Source: UBA12077 sp963665525 (GTDB lineage: Bacteria > Bacteroidota > Bacteroidia > Bacteroidales > UBA12077). From it: a stretch of 64,000 nt of DNA. The stretch's first letter is position 1, and every line of letters starts with the position of its first letter. Under the pieces are notes generated by a model. The model was not told the origin of the DNA. It saw only the letters and a program-made list of their open reading frames with translations, and made no database searches. A program made the position numbers and the translations under genes. This document shows positions 53,274 through 61,914 of this stretch, piece after piece. The DNA lies in contig OY762280.1 in assembly GCA_963665525.1 (NCBI GenBank), positions 1,922,001-1,986,000 on the forward strand, given 5' to 3'.

Positions 53274-54136
53274 TTCACAAGCTCCTGTTTATAGTTTAAT
53301 ATAAAATTCTTTAGTTCAAGAAATTGCTCCTTTATTTCAGGAATCTCATGATAAATAAGTTTTCCTTTTGAATAGATCTCAGCCACTTTTCTGCTATTTG
53401 GTATTTTAGCTAATATCTTTACATTTTCTTCTTCGCAATAATCAACTACATCATCATTACCTAAACCATGCCTGTTAATCACCACTCCAAAATCTTTTCC
53501 CAATTTTTTCATGGTTTCAACAGCTAATTTTAGATCGTGTAAACCAAAAGGTGTTGGTTCGGTAATCAAAATCACAAAATCAACATCTTTAGTTGCCTCA
53601 ATCACCGGACAAGATGTCCCGGGTGGTGAATCAAAAATCTTAATATAATTATCATCAAACTTTTGATTAATATATTCGTTTGTTTGCCCAATTAAAGGTA
53701 CAGCTTGTTCCTGCCCAACATCCAAACGACTTTCAATAAATGACATTTTCCCAAATTCAAATTCTTTAATTGAACCCATTCTTTGTTTCTGCATTGGTAA
53801 GGACTGTGTTGGACACAGTTCTGAACAAGCAAAACAACTATGGCACAATTCAGGAAAAACCATGATTTGTGGTCCTAGCTGAATAACTGCATGAAAATTA
53901 CAATTCTTCTGACATTCACCACACAATGTACAAGTATCTTCCTTCCATTCAGGAATCATCTTGTACCTTATTTCATCTGATATAAGGTCTCCATTAATAA
54001 ACAACCCAGAATTGGGCTCCTCAACATCGAGATCAGTCAAAACAACACTTTCAGTTTCACTTAGTAAAACTGAAAGATTCGTTGACAATGTTGTTTTTCC
54101 AGTACCACCTTTCCCGCTGGCAATAGCAATTTTCAT
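53270..54136 (-). CDS. MinD/Mrp-type P-loop ATPase with inserted ferredoxin domain, partner
   Basis: A 288-residue paralog of the downstream ATPase: IASGKGGTGKTTLSTNL, cluster motifs CTLCGECQKNC and CHSCFACSELCP at about 70-110, and FDSPPGTSCPVIEA. It overlaps the other ATPase by 4 bases, so they are made together and likely heterodimerise. Downstream of a NifX-like gene by 12 bases. Confidence 0.93.
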   Translation of the reverse strand: MKIAIASGKGGTGKTTLSTNLSVLLSETESVVLTDLDVEEPNSGLFINGDLISDEIRYKMIPEWKEDTCTLCGECQKNCNFHAVIQLGPQIMVFPELCHSCFACSELCPTQSLPMQKQRMGSIKEFEFGKMSFIESRLDVGQEQAVPLIGQTNEYINQKFDDNYIKIFDSPPGTSCPVIEATKDVDFVILITEPTPFGLHDLKLAVETMKKLGKDFGVVINRHGLGNDDVVDYCEEENVKILAKIPNSRKVAEIYSKGKLIYHEIPEIKEQFLELKNFILNYKQELVK

Positions 54137-54148
54137 TTGCTAATAATT

Positions 54149-54487
54149 TTAGTGATCACATAAATTTGCACCTGTTTGCAATTCTTTATTTAAATATTGC
54201 TCAACAAGCTCCTGCGGAGATCCATCATGTACACCCATATGCACTTCTATATTATTCTGCGCAAATAAATCCTGCGCTTTTTGTCCCATACCTCCAGCTA
54301 TGATAACATGAACACCCTGATCTGCCAAAAATTTTGGATATACCCCCGGCTGATGCACAGGAGGTTCAATCATCTCCTCGTGGATTACTTTATTATCTTC
54401 AACATCAACAATTGCAAATTTCTCGCAGTGCCCAAAATGAGCTGTTAACTGACCTCCTAATGTTGGTATTGCAAATTTCTTTTTCAT
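54149..54487 (-). CDS. NifX/NifB-like cofactor-binding protein, third of three
   Basis: A 112-residue protein of the iron-molybdenum cofactor family: KKFAIPTLGGQLTAHFGHCEKFAIVDV, PPVHQPGVYPKFLADQG, VIIAGGMGQKAQDLF and a conserved end GSPQELVEQYLN. The His/Cys in HFGHC are the likely cluster-binding residues. It is the typical small NifX that accompanies MinD pairs in anaerobes. Confidence 0.92.
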   Translation of the reverse strand: MKKKFAIPTLGGQLTAHFGHCEKFAIVDVEDNKVIHEEMIEPPVHQPGVYPKFLADQGVHVIIAGGMGQKAQDLFAQNNIEVHMGVHDGSPQELVEQYLNKELQTGANLCDH

Positions 54488-54509
54488 TCTTAGTTTTAAT
54501 TTAAATTAT

Positions 54510-54698
54510 TTATTCATGTATTATTGCCCCCATAGGACAAATTTTTTCTCCTTCAATTGCACAATTCTTTAAATCATCCTTCACTGATTGTACAACAACT
54601 TTTGCTATTCTACTACTATCCATTTTATAAACTGTTGGACAAACAGCTTCACATACACCACACCCACGGCACAATTCAGATTTAACCTTAAATTTCAT
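54510..54698 (-). CDS. Small 4Fe-4S ferredoxin
   Basis: A 62-residue ferredoxin with one cluster motif LCRGCGVCEAVCP and a second, partial Cys set (CAIEGEKICPMGAI), as in single-cluster ferredoxins of the Thermotoga/Desulfovibrio type. It may pass electrons to the inserted clusters of the ATPases or to the FAD enzyme. Located between the zinc-ribbon and NifX genes, 24 and 22 bases away. Confidence 0.92.
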   Translation of the reverse strand: MKFKVKSELCRGCGVCEAVCPTVYKMDSSRIAKVVVQSVKDDLKNCAIEGEKICPMGAIIHE

Positions 54699-54722
54699 TT
54701 TTAACTTATTTTGTATAGTTTG

Positions 54723-54893
54723 CTATTGGTGTAATAATTCTTCCCTAATCATCGTATGTCCACATTTTGGACACTTAAGACTGGTACATTTTACACCTTG
54801 CTGGTGAGGTACTTTTTCTCCACATTTAGCACAAACACAAAAACCTCCCGGTCCAAAAGCACCTCCTCTATTTTTGCCTTTTCTCTCTTTCAT
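54723..54893 (-). CDS. Small zinc-ribbon protein, 56 residues
   Basis: A short gene with an ATG at 54893 and a TAG stop at 54723-54725. The product starts MKERKGKNRGGAFGPGGF and has two Cys pairs, CVCAKCGEKVP and CTSLKCPKCGHTM, in the zinc-ribbon arrangement, and ends EELLHQ. Small ribbons of this kind are frequent next to DUF134/DUF5320/NifX genes. It lies in series with its neighbours on the same strand, with about 100 bases separating it from DUF5320 upstream. Confidence 0.85.
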   Translation of the reverse strand: MKERKGKNRGGAFGPGGFCVCAKCGEKVPHQQGVKCTSLKCPKCGHTMIREELLHQ

Positions 54894-54990
54894 ATCTTAC
54901 TCATTTTAAATAAAGAAAGCCACTAACCATGTATACAAACCAAACTATAATACTAAAAACTGAAGTTAGCAGCTTTCTCTTCAGCCATGC

Positions 54991-55281
54991 TTAACTTTTT
55001 CTTTTTACTTCAGATTCAAGATAAGCTAGTCTTTCTTTAAGTGTTTCAATTTCACTTTCAAGCATTTCTTTACTTAGACTTTCAGAATCCATAGACCTAC
55101 CACGAAATTCATTTTGATAAACCCCTTGACTCCTTCCAAAACCACCTCTAAAACCATTAGCAAGTCCTCGTCCAAATGATCTGAAGTTGAATCCTGCCTG
55201 GCTATTTCCTACACATGTCCCCATGCGTCGACCTGTCATTGGACCCATTCCTGCAGGTCCTGTTTTGTCACCTCTTGGCAT
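54991..55281 (-). CDS. DUF5320 small glycine-rich protein
   Basis: A 96-residue protein with the family start MPRGDKTGPAGMGPMTGRR, a Gly/Arg/Phe-rich middle and a C-terminal coiled coil (LESEIETLKERLAYLESEV). The start at 55281 is set by an unusually strong Shine-Dalgarno, AAGGAGGT (55286-55293 on the other strand); an upstream in-frame ATG at 55338 would place the conserved start inside the protein. It overlaps the 3' end of the DUF134 gene by 14 bases. The biochemical role is unknown, and the family travels with NifX and MinD-type genes. Confidence 0.88.
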   Translation of the reverse strand: MPRGDKTGPAGMGPMTGRRMGTCVGNSQAGFNFRSFGRGLANGFRGGFGRSQGVYQNEFRGRSMDSESLSKEMLESEIETLKERLAYLESEVKRKS

Positions 55282-55738
55282 AATTACCTCCTTTATTTCT
55301 ATTTCTATTACTACAACATTTTCCATGTCCAAACCCACCAGCCAGATTTAAAAGATTCTTTGAATGACAGGATGGACATTCATTAATTTCTTCATTAAAT
55401 TTTGTTCTGAACATTTGTCCACAACTCTGACATTTAATAATATTGTTTCTAAAATGAATATTACCACCATCTATGGTTAGCATTTTACCATTCATAATAA
55501 AATCAGCAATTTTTTTACGAGCCTGTTCTATTAATCGAGTAAAAGTTGGTCTTGATATTTCCATTTCTTCGGCCGCTTCTTCGTGTGACAACCCAAGATT
55601 ATCAGCCAAACGAAAAGCCTCAAACTCATCAATTGTCAGCACCACTTGACCTAATGAAATCCCCTTTACTCCTACTGGTTTAAAATCTGTAAAAACCGGT
55701 GGCTCATGTACTATTCTATTACTTTTTGGTCTTGGCAT
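55268..55738 (-). CDS. DUF134-family DNA-binding protein with C-terminal zinc ribbon
   Basis: A 156-residue protein: PRPKSNRIVHEPPVFTDFKPVG at the start, then a sigma-region-4-like helix-turn-helix (LSHEEAAEEMEISRPTFTRLIEQARKKIADF) and a zinc ribbon (CQSCGQMFRTKFNEEINECPSCHS). This family begins most NifX/MinD clusters in anaerobes and is the probable regulator of this one. It leads the minus-strand series; its upstream region is divergent from the thioesterase gene. Confidence 0.92.
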   Translation of the reverse strand: MPRPKSNRIVHEPPVFTDFKPVGVKGISLGQVVLTIDEFEAFRLADNLGLSHEEAAEEMEISRPTFTRLIEQARKKIADFIMNGKMLTIDGGNIHFRNNIIKCQSCGQMFRTKFNEEINECPSCHSKNLLNLAGGFGHGKCCSNRNRNKGGNYAKR

Positions 55739-55821
55739 AATTATTAATTTTCATTACAAATATATTGAACATATGTTCATAATGCAAATGATTTTTAATA
55801 TATTTGACCAAAATTTTAAAT

Positions 55822-56208
55822 ATGGACATTGAAGCACTAAAAAAAAGCTCTGAAACAAAGCAAGTAAAGATTGTTTTTAAGAATTTAATAAATGATCATA
55901 ATACCTTGTTTGGGGGTATTGCATTAAAATGGATGGATGAAGTAGCTTATATTACTGCTACCAGATTTTGCAGAAAGAAAGTAGTTACCATATCTACTGG
56001 CAAAATTAACTTTCAAAAACCTATCCCTTATGGAACCATAGCCGAACTTGTTGGTACTGTATCTAATGCAGGAACAGTAAAACTTGAAATTAATGTTAAA
56101 ATATACATTGAGCAAAAATATAATAACACCCGAGAAAAAGCTGTTGAAGGTAACTTCTATTTTGCTGCGGTAGATGATAACAACCTACCTATAAAGTTAT
56201 TTAATTAA
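55822..56208 (+). CDS. Acyl-CoA thioesterase, hotdog fold (YciA/BFIT type)
   Basis: A 128-residue hotdog thioesterase with the hallmark NDHNTLFGGIALKWMDEVAYITATRF, including the catalytic-site Asn and Asp, and TISTGKINFQKPIPYG. It hydrolyses acyl-CoA, and the role may be in fatty-acid or CoA homeostasis. The ATG at 55822 is preferred over a TTG six codons upstream. It is divergent from DUF134 and convergent with mnmA. Confidence 0.9.
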   Translation: MDIEALKKSSETKQVKIVFKNLINDHNTLFGGIALKWMDEVAYITATRFCRKKVVTISTGKINFQKPIPYGTIAELVGTVSNAGTVKLEINVKIYIEQKYNNTREKAVEGNFYFAAVDDNNLPIKLFN

Positions 56209-56213
56209 AATAT

Positions 56214-57380
56214 TTAAGCAATTACTCCTGATCCAATTAATTCATCCTGATCATACCAGGCAGCAAACTGTCCTGCCGCAATCCCACGCTGTGGCTTTTC
56301 AAACAGAATATAAAAACCTTCTGGTTGAGCTATTAAAGTTCCTTTTTGTAAAGGTTGACGATATCTGATACGAACAAGAAAATCTCTTGATTTTCCTTCT
56401 TCTAATGCAAGATCAGGACGCACCCAATGCATTTCATCATTTGAAATAATTAAAGCTTTACGGTATAACCCGGGATGATCATCTCCCCTACCAACGTATA
56501 CAATATTCTCAACAACATCAATAGCAATAACGTACATTGGTTTTCCTGTACCTCCTATATTCAATCCTTTTCGCTGACCAATAGTATAAAAATGCGCTCC
56601 ACGATGCTCTGCTAGTACTTTCCCATCCTCTCTTTTATACTGATATGCTTTCGAAATATCTTTTAATTCATCTGAACTTTCCAGATTTTCATAATACGAT
56701 TCCGGAATTTCTATAATATCTCCTTTTTTTGCTTCTAACTTTTGTTGTAGAAAGGTTGGCAAATCTACTTTTCCTACGAAACAAATTCCTTGAGAATCTT
56801 TTCGAGTTGCAGTAGCCAAACCTTGTTCTTCAGCTATTCTTCTTACTTCAGGTTTTTCAATATCTCCAATAGGAAATAAAGCTTTTGAAATTTGCTCCTG
56901 ACTTAACTGACACAAAAAGTAGCTTTGATCTTTATTTGGATCCAATCCTGCCAATAATCGATAAGTTTCTTTACCGTTTATGTTTACAGTTTCTTTTCTA
57001 CAATAATGACCCGTAGCAACATATTCGGCTCCTAACTTTAAACATTCATCAATAAATATATCGAATTTAATTTCGCGATTACACAATACATCAGGATTTG
57101 GAGTTCTACCACGCTCATATTCAGTAAACATATATTCTACCACACGTTTCATGTACTGATCACTCAAATCTACCGAATGTAAAGGAATATCCAGTTTTTT
57201 ACATACCATCTCTGCAAACATGATATCATCTTCCCAGGTACAACTACTTGTTAATGTAACAGAAGCATCATTCCAGTTTCTCATGAATAAACCAATCACC
57301 TCATGTCCCTGTTGCTTTAATAAATAAGCAGCCACACTTGAATCAACACCACCCGACATTCCAATTACTACTTTTGCCAT
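56214..57380 (-). CDS. mnmA: tRNA-specific 2-thiouridylase MnmA
   Basis: A 388-residue enzyme that makes 2-thiouridine at position 34 of tRNA-Lys, Glu and Gln. Motifs: the ATP-pyrophosphatase loop VVIGMSGGVDSSVAAYLL, the catalytic Cys in TPNPDVLCNREIKF, ATGHYCRK, SYFLCQLSQEQ, the second Cys in SQGICFVGK, and the C-terminal RIRYRQPL region. The length is normal. It is divergent from addA, with 142 bases between them. Confidence 0.97.
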   Translation of the reverse strand: MAKVVIGMSGGVDSSVAAYLLKQQGHEVIGLFMRNWNDASVTLTSSCTWEDDIMFAEMVCKKLDIPLHSVDLSDQYMKRVVEYMFTEYERGRTPNPDVLCNREIKFDIFIDECLKLGAEYVATGHYCRKETVNINGKETYRLLAGLDPNKDQSYFLCQLSQEQISKALFPIGDIEKPEVRRIAEEQGLATATRKDSQGICFVGKVDLPTFLQQKLEAKKGDIIEIPESYYENLESSDELKDISKAYQYKREDGKVLAEHRGAHFYTIGQRKGLNIGGTGKPMYVIAIDVVENIVYVGRGDDHPGLYRKALIISNDEMHWVRPDLALEEGKSRDFLVRIRYRQPLQKGTLIAQPEGFYILFEKPQRGIAAGQFAAWYDQDELIGSGVIA

Positions 57381-57522
57381 TACAAAATCTCCTGTATTCT
57401 ATAAATAATTGAGCTGCAAATTTATTATTTAATCTTTAAAATATCGGCAAAAGCTGTTAATAAGTTAATTCATAATTAGAAATTATTTTAATTAATTTTA
57501 TAAAACCAAACAAAAGTTTTTA

Positions 57523-60500
57523 ATGTCACAACTTACTATATATAAAGCTTCTGCAGGATCTGGAAAAACTTTTAGATTGACAAAAGAGTTTTTACATCTG
57601 ATCTTTAAATATCCAGAAAATTATCGAAAAATTTTAGCTGTTACATTTACCAATAAAGCAACTGCTGAAATGAAAAACAGAATACTAAGTGAGTTAAATA
57701 AACTGGCCAAAGGCTTAGAGTCTAAATACAAAGAAGATTTAAAAAATCATTACAAATTAACTGACAGTGAAGTTCAGTCCAAAGCTCAAAAGATATTAAC
57801 CTTGCTTTTACATGATTTTTCCAAATTCTCGGTAAGTACTATAGATAAATTCTTTCAAAAAATTATTCGATCATTTACACGTGAAGTTGGTATTCAGCCC
57901 GGATATTCAATCGAACTAAATCAAAATGAGATTTTAACCAAAGTTATTGATGAACTTTTACTTGACTTAGATTCAAACAAAGAACTAAAAGATTGGCTTT
58001 CGCAGTTAGCTACTGATAAGATCGAACAAGGAAGCAAATGGGACTTTAAAGATGACATTCAAAAACTTGCTAAAGAAATATTTAAAGAAGAATTTAAGGC
58101 TTTTGACAAACAACTCATTCAAAAAATGAGTGATAAAGATTTTTTGAATGATTACATCAAGCAACTTCAGGAAATTAAAGCGAAGTTTGAAAATACGATG
58201 GAAAGTATTGCAAATAAAGCTTTAACCCAAATTAAAGAAAACGAACTTGTAATTGAAGATTTTAAATGGGGAAAATCGAGTGTCCCTAATTACTTTAACA
58301 AAGTACTTAACAAAGATTATGAATTAAAGACCAGAACTATAAATGGTACCGAAGATTATAATGAATGGTTTACTGAAAAAAGTAGCAAAAAAGAAATTAT
58401 TGAGAAAACTCTGGATAATGGTTTATTTTACTCATTAAATGAAATTGTTGATTATTACACAACAAATAAAACAAATTACTACACTTCAGTTGAAATAAAA
58501 AAATATATTCACACACTGGGAATCCTCACTGACATTTCAAAAAAACTAAGAGAATATTGCGAAGAGCAAAATATGTTTCTGATCTCTGATGCAGCCAAAT
58601 TGATTCAGATTATCATTGATAATAATGACTCGCCATTTATTTATGAGAAAACTGGCAATATTTACAGGCATTTCATGATGGATGAGTTCCAGGATACATC
58701 AAAGATTCAGTGGCATAATTTCAGACCATTAATTAGTAATAGTCTTGCACATGGAAGCAAAAATCTTGTTGTAGGCGATGTTAAACAATCTATTTACCGT
58801 TGGAGAAACAGCGATTGGGAAATTCTTTCGGAAGAAATAGAAAAAGATTTTAAGCAATACAATCCAGATGCACAAACACTAAATATCAATTGGCGTAGTA
58901 AAAAAAATATCATCGATTATAATAATGCTGTATTTAAATATACTGCACACATCCTGCAAAATGATTTTAATGGTGAGCATGAAGATTTAAGTCAAAATGA
59001 GAATCCATTTAAAACAAAAATAACTGAAGCATATCACGATGTATTTCAGAATATACCTGCAGGAAATAGTAAAGAAGTCGGGTATGTAAATCATACTTTT
59101 TTAAATGATAAAGACTACGATTCGTGGAAAGATGAAGTAAAACAAAGAGTTCTTTCAATTATCGAAAATCTACAAGACAAAGGATATGATTTAAAAGACA
59201 TTGCTATTTTAGTGCGTAATGGTCGCGAAGGGCAAGAAATTGCAAATACTTTGATTGAGTATAAAAATCAGAACAATTCTTATTATAAATTTGATTTCAT
59301 TTCGAATGATTCTTTGTACCTGGCAAACTCATCGCTGGTTAAGTTTATTATTGCATTACTAGAGTTTATTCTTAATTCTGATGATGAAATTAACTTATCA
59401 TTTATTGCATATGAAAACAGTATCTATTTGCAACCAGATAATTTAGAAAATATTGATTTACATACTATTTTAAGAGCTAGTAATTCTGAAGACAAAGAAA
59501 AAAGATTACAAGAAATATTCCCGAAAGATTTTATCGAATCGTTAGAACAAATTAAGCAATTACCTATATATGAATTAATTGACAGGCTGGTTAGGATATT
59601 TAAGTTGAATGATCAAACTAACGAACTGCCATATTTAAAAGCATTTTTAGATATTATTTTAGATTTCAGTAAGAAATCAACTTCGGATTTACATTCGTTT
59701 GTCAACTGGTGGAAAGAAGATGGAATTAATAAAACTTTATCTATTTCGGAAAACCAGGATGCCATTCGAATTATAACTATTCATAGTTCAAAAGGATTAG
59801 AGTTTAAAAATGTAATTATACCTTTCTGCAACTGGGAGATTGATCATAAACCTTTACAAACAAATATTCTATGGTGCAAAACCAACGAAGAACCGTTTAA
59901 TCAATTGGATCTTATTCCTGTAAAATATTCGAAAAAGCTATCTGATACGATCTTCCAAAATAATTACCTGAAAGAGAAGTTTCATGCTTATGTAGATAAT
60001 CTTAATTTGTTATATGTTGCATTTACCAGAACAGAACAAAATCTATTTAGTTTTTCTCCTATAAAGGAAAAATCAAATGGAATTAAAAATGTAGGTGACT
60101 TGCTGTATTTTGCATATCATAATTATAAAAACTATGCTGTAAATGAATCATTAATCAGTTTTGAAGAAAATTGGAATGAAGAAGATCATGTTTATGAATT
60201 TGGAAAGTTATCAGAAGCTAAACATACAAAAGAAAAATTACCTGATGAATTTGAACTAAGTAGGTTCGAATCATATGATATTAAAAATAAACTTCGATTG
60301 AAATTGCATGATAACTCATTCTTTACAGGTAGGGAAAATGCTCCTTTTAAAAAGGTGAATCATGGTAAGATATTACATGAAGTTTTCGAAAATATTCAAG
60401 TTGAAACAGATGTTCCTGCTGCAATTGATAAAATGATTTTTGAAGGAAAGATTTCTCCTGAAGAAAAACCTGAGTTAATAGCAAAAATTAAGAAGACTTT

Positions 60501-60777
60501 TGAAAATAATCAGATTAAAAACTGGTTTAGTAATAAATGGATTGTAAAAACTGAAGCTGAAATTATCTTAACAAATGGTAAAACAGCTCGTCCAGACAGG
60601 GTGATTAGTAATCATGAAAAAAGCATTGTCATCGATTATAAATTTGGAGAACAAGAAGAAGAAAAACATCATCAACAAGTGAAAGGATATATGGATCTTT
60701 TAAAACAAATGGAAAACAAAGAAGTCGAAGGCTATTTGTGGTATGTTGATATGAATTTAATTCGACAAGTCGAATAA
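57523..60777 (+). CDS. addA: AddA-like UvrD-family helicase-nuclease
   Basis: A 1084-residue protein: Walker A KASAGSGKTFRL at residues about 8-19, VTFTNKATAEM, Walker B HFMMDEFQDTSKIQW, GDVKQSIYRWR, IRIITIHSSKGLEF and LLYVAFTRTEQN, then a C-terminal PD-(D/E)XK nuclease with PDRVISN and VIDYKFGE. This is the helicase-nuclease subunit that repairs double-strand breaks by resecting DNA to recombination sites. The partner AddB-like gene is 1.1 kb downstream, with a radical SAM gene between. Confidence 0.92.
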   Translation: MSQLTIYKASAGSGKTFRLTKEFLHLIFKYPENYRKILAVTFTNKATAEMKNRILSELNKLAKGLESKYKEDLKNHYKLTDSEVQSKAQKILTLLLHDFSKFSVSTIDKFFQKIIRSFTREVGIQPGYSIELNQNEILTKVIDELLLDLDSNKELKDWLSQLATDKIEQGSKWDFKDDIQKLAKEIFKEEFKAFDKQLIQKMSDKDFLNDYIKQLQEIKAKFENTMESIANKALTQIKENELVIEDFKWGKSSVPNYFNKVLNKDYELKTRTINGTEDYNEWFTEKSSKKEIIEKTLDNGLFYSLNEIVDYYTTNKTNYYTSVEIKKYIHTLGILTDISKKLREYCEEQNMFLISDAAKLIQIIIDNNDSPFIYEKTGNIYRHFMMDEFQDTSKIQWHNFRPLISNSLAHGSKNLVVGDVKQSIYRWRNSDWEILSEEIEKDFKQYNPDAQTLNINWRSKKNIIDYNNAVFKYTAHILQNDFNGEHEDLSQNENPFKTKITEAYHDVFQNIPAGNSKEVGYVNHTFLNDKDYDSWKDEVKQRVLSIIENLQDKGYDLKDIAILVRNGREGQEIANTLIEYKNQNNSYYKFDFISNDSLYLANSSLVKFIIALLEFILNSDDEINLSFIAYENSIYLQPDNLENIDLHTILRASNSEDKEKRLQEIFPKDFIESLEQIKQLPIYELIDRLVRIFKLNDQTNELPYLKAFLDIILDFSKKSTSDLHSFVNWWKEDGINKTLSISENQDAIRIITIHSSKGLEFKNVIIPFCNWEIDHKPLQTNILWCKTNEEPFNQLDLIPVKYSKKLSDTIFQNNYLKEKFHAYVDNLNLLYVAFTRTEQNLFSFSPIKEKSNGIKNVGDLLYFAYHNYKNYAVNESLISFEENWNEEDHVYEFGKLSEAKHTKEKLPDEFELSRFESYDIKNKLRLKLHDNSFFTGRENAPFKKVNHGKILHEVFENIQVETDVPAAIDKMIFEGKISPEEKPELIAKIKKTFENNQIKNWFSNKWIVKTEAEIILTNGKTARPDRVISNHEKSIVIDYKFGEQEEEKHHQQVKGYMDLLKQMENKEVEGYLWYVDMNLIRQVE

Positions 60778-60904
60778 ATAGCTGAGAGACATTTGCTATG
60801 AGTTTTGAGCTATTGTTGGCTATACTCATGGCTCACAGCTAGAAACTCAAAGCTAATAACAACAATGAACTAAAATTAACATTGACAAATAGAACAAAAT
60901 CAAA

Positions 60905-61855
60905 ATGACAAAATACTCTTGGGGCCATAACAGAAGATTTAACGCGTATAGCAATTATTTTAAAAAAACTTTTGGCGAGCGTGTGCAGAAAGTTACCATC
61001 GATGCAGGGTTTACCTGTCCTAACCGCGATGGTTCTAAAGGTGTTGGTGGTTGCACATATTGTAATAACGATGCTTTTAATCCTTCATATTGTGTTCCTA
61101 CAAAGACAGTTACTCAACAAATAAATGAAGGAATTGAATTTCATGAAAAACGTTACAGGCGAGCAAATAAGTTCCTTGCATATTTCCAGGCATATTCAAA
61201 TACTTACAAGCCATTAAGCGAACTAAAAAAGATTTATGACGAAGCTCTAAGTATACCAGGGATAGCTGGTCTAGTAATAGGAACACGTCCCGACTGTATT
61301 GATGATGAAAAACTGGAATACTTTCAAAAACTAGCCGAAAAGCATTATATCATTTTGGAGTATGGGATTGAATCAACAAGCAATAAAACGCTGGAAAGAA
61401 TTAATCGTGGACATACTTTTGAAGAAGCAATTAAAGCTCTTGAAAAAACTAAAAATTATGGATTAAAAACAGGAGCTCACTTTATTTTTGGATTACCTAG
61501 AGAATCAAAAGAGTACATATTAGGCGAAGCAAAAACAATTTCTTCTCTCCCTCTCGATACAGTAAAGTTCCATCAGTTACAGATTATAAAAGGAACAGCA
61601 ATGGAACAAGAATATAAAGAACATCCAGAAAATTTTACTTTTTTCGAATTACCTGAATACATTGACTTTTTTATTCAATTTTTGGAAAAATTAAATCCTG
61701 ATTTTGTAGTTGAAAGATTTGCAGGAGAAGTTCCTCCACGATTTTTAGCAGGACCAGGATGGGGATTGATACGAAATGATCAAATATTAAATAAGTTTGA
61801 AAAGCGTTTGGAAGAATTAGATACCTGGCAAGGAAGACTTTTCAATGAAAAATGA
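60905..61855 (+). CDS. Radical SAM protein, YhcC/TIGR01212 family
   Basis: A 316-residue radical SAM enzyme with RRFNAYSNYFKKTFGERVQKV, the long-spaced cluster motif C-P-N-R-D-G then CTYC (about residues 39-53), FQAYSNTY and LEYGIESTS. The family is widely conserved and of uncertain function, proposed in tRNA modification. It sits between addA and addB on the same strand, with 127 and 59 bases on each side, so it may just share their transcript. Confidence 0.9.
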   Translation: MTKYSWGHNRRFNAYSNYFKKTFGERVQKVTIDAGFTCPNRDGSKGVGGCTYCNNDAFNPSYCVPTKTVTQQINEGIEFHEKRYRRANKFLAYFQAYSNTYKPLSELKKIYDEALSIPGIAGLVIGTRPDCIDDEKLEYFQKLAEKHYIILEYGIESTSNKTLERINRGHTFEEAIKALEKTKNYGLKTGAHFIFGLPRESKEYILGEAKTISSLPLDTVKFHQLQIIKGTAMEQEYKEHPENFTFFELPEYIDFFIQFLEKLNPDFVVERFAGEVPPRFLAGPGWGLIRNDQILNKFEKRLEELDTWQGRLFNEK

Positions 61856-61914
61856 AGAATGAATAATTAATAATGAAATTTTTAATTCATAATTATTAAT
61901 TTTTAATTAAAAGG

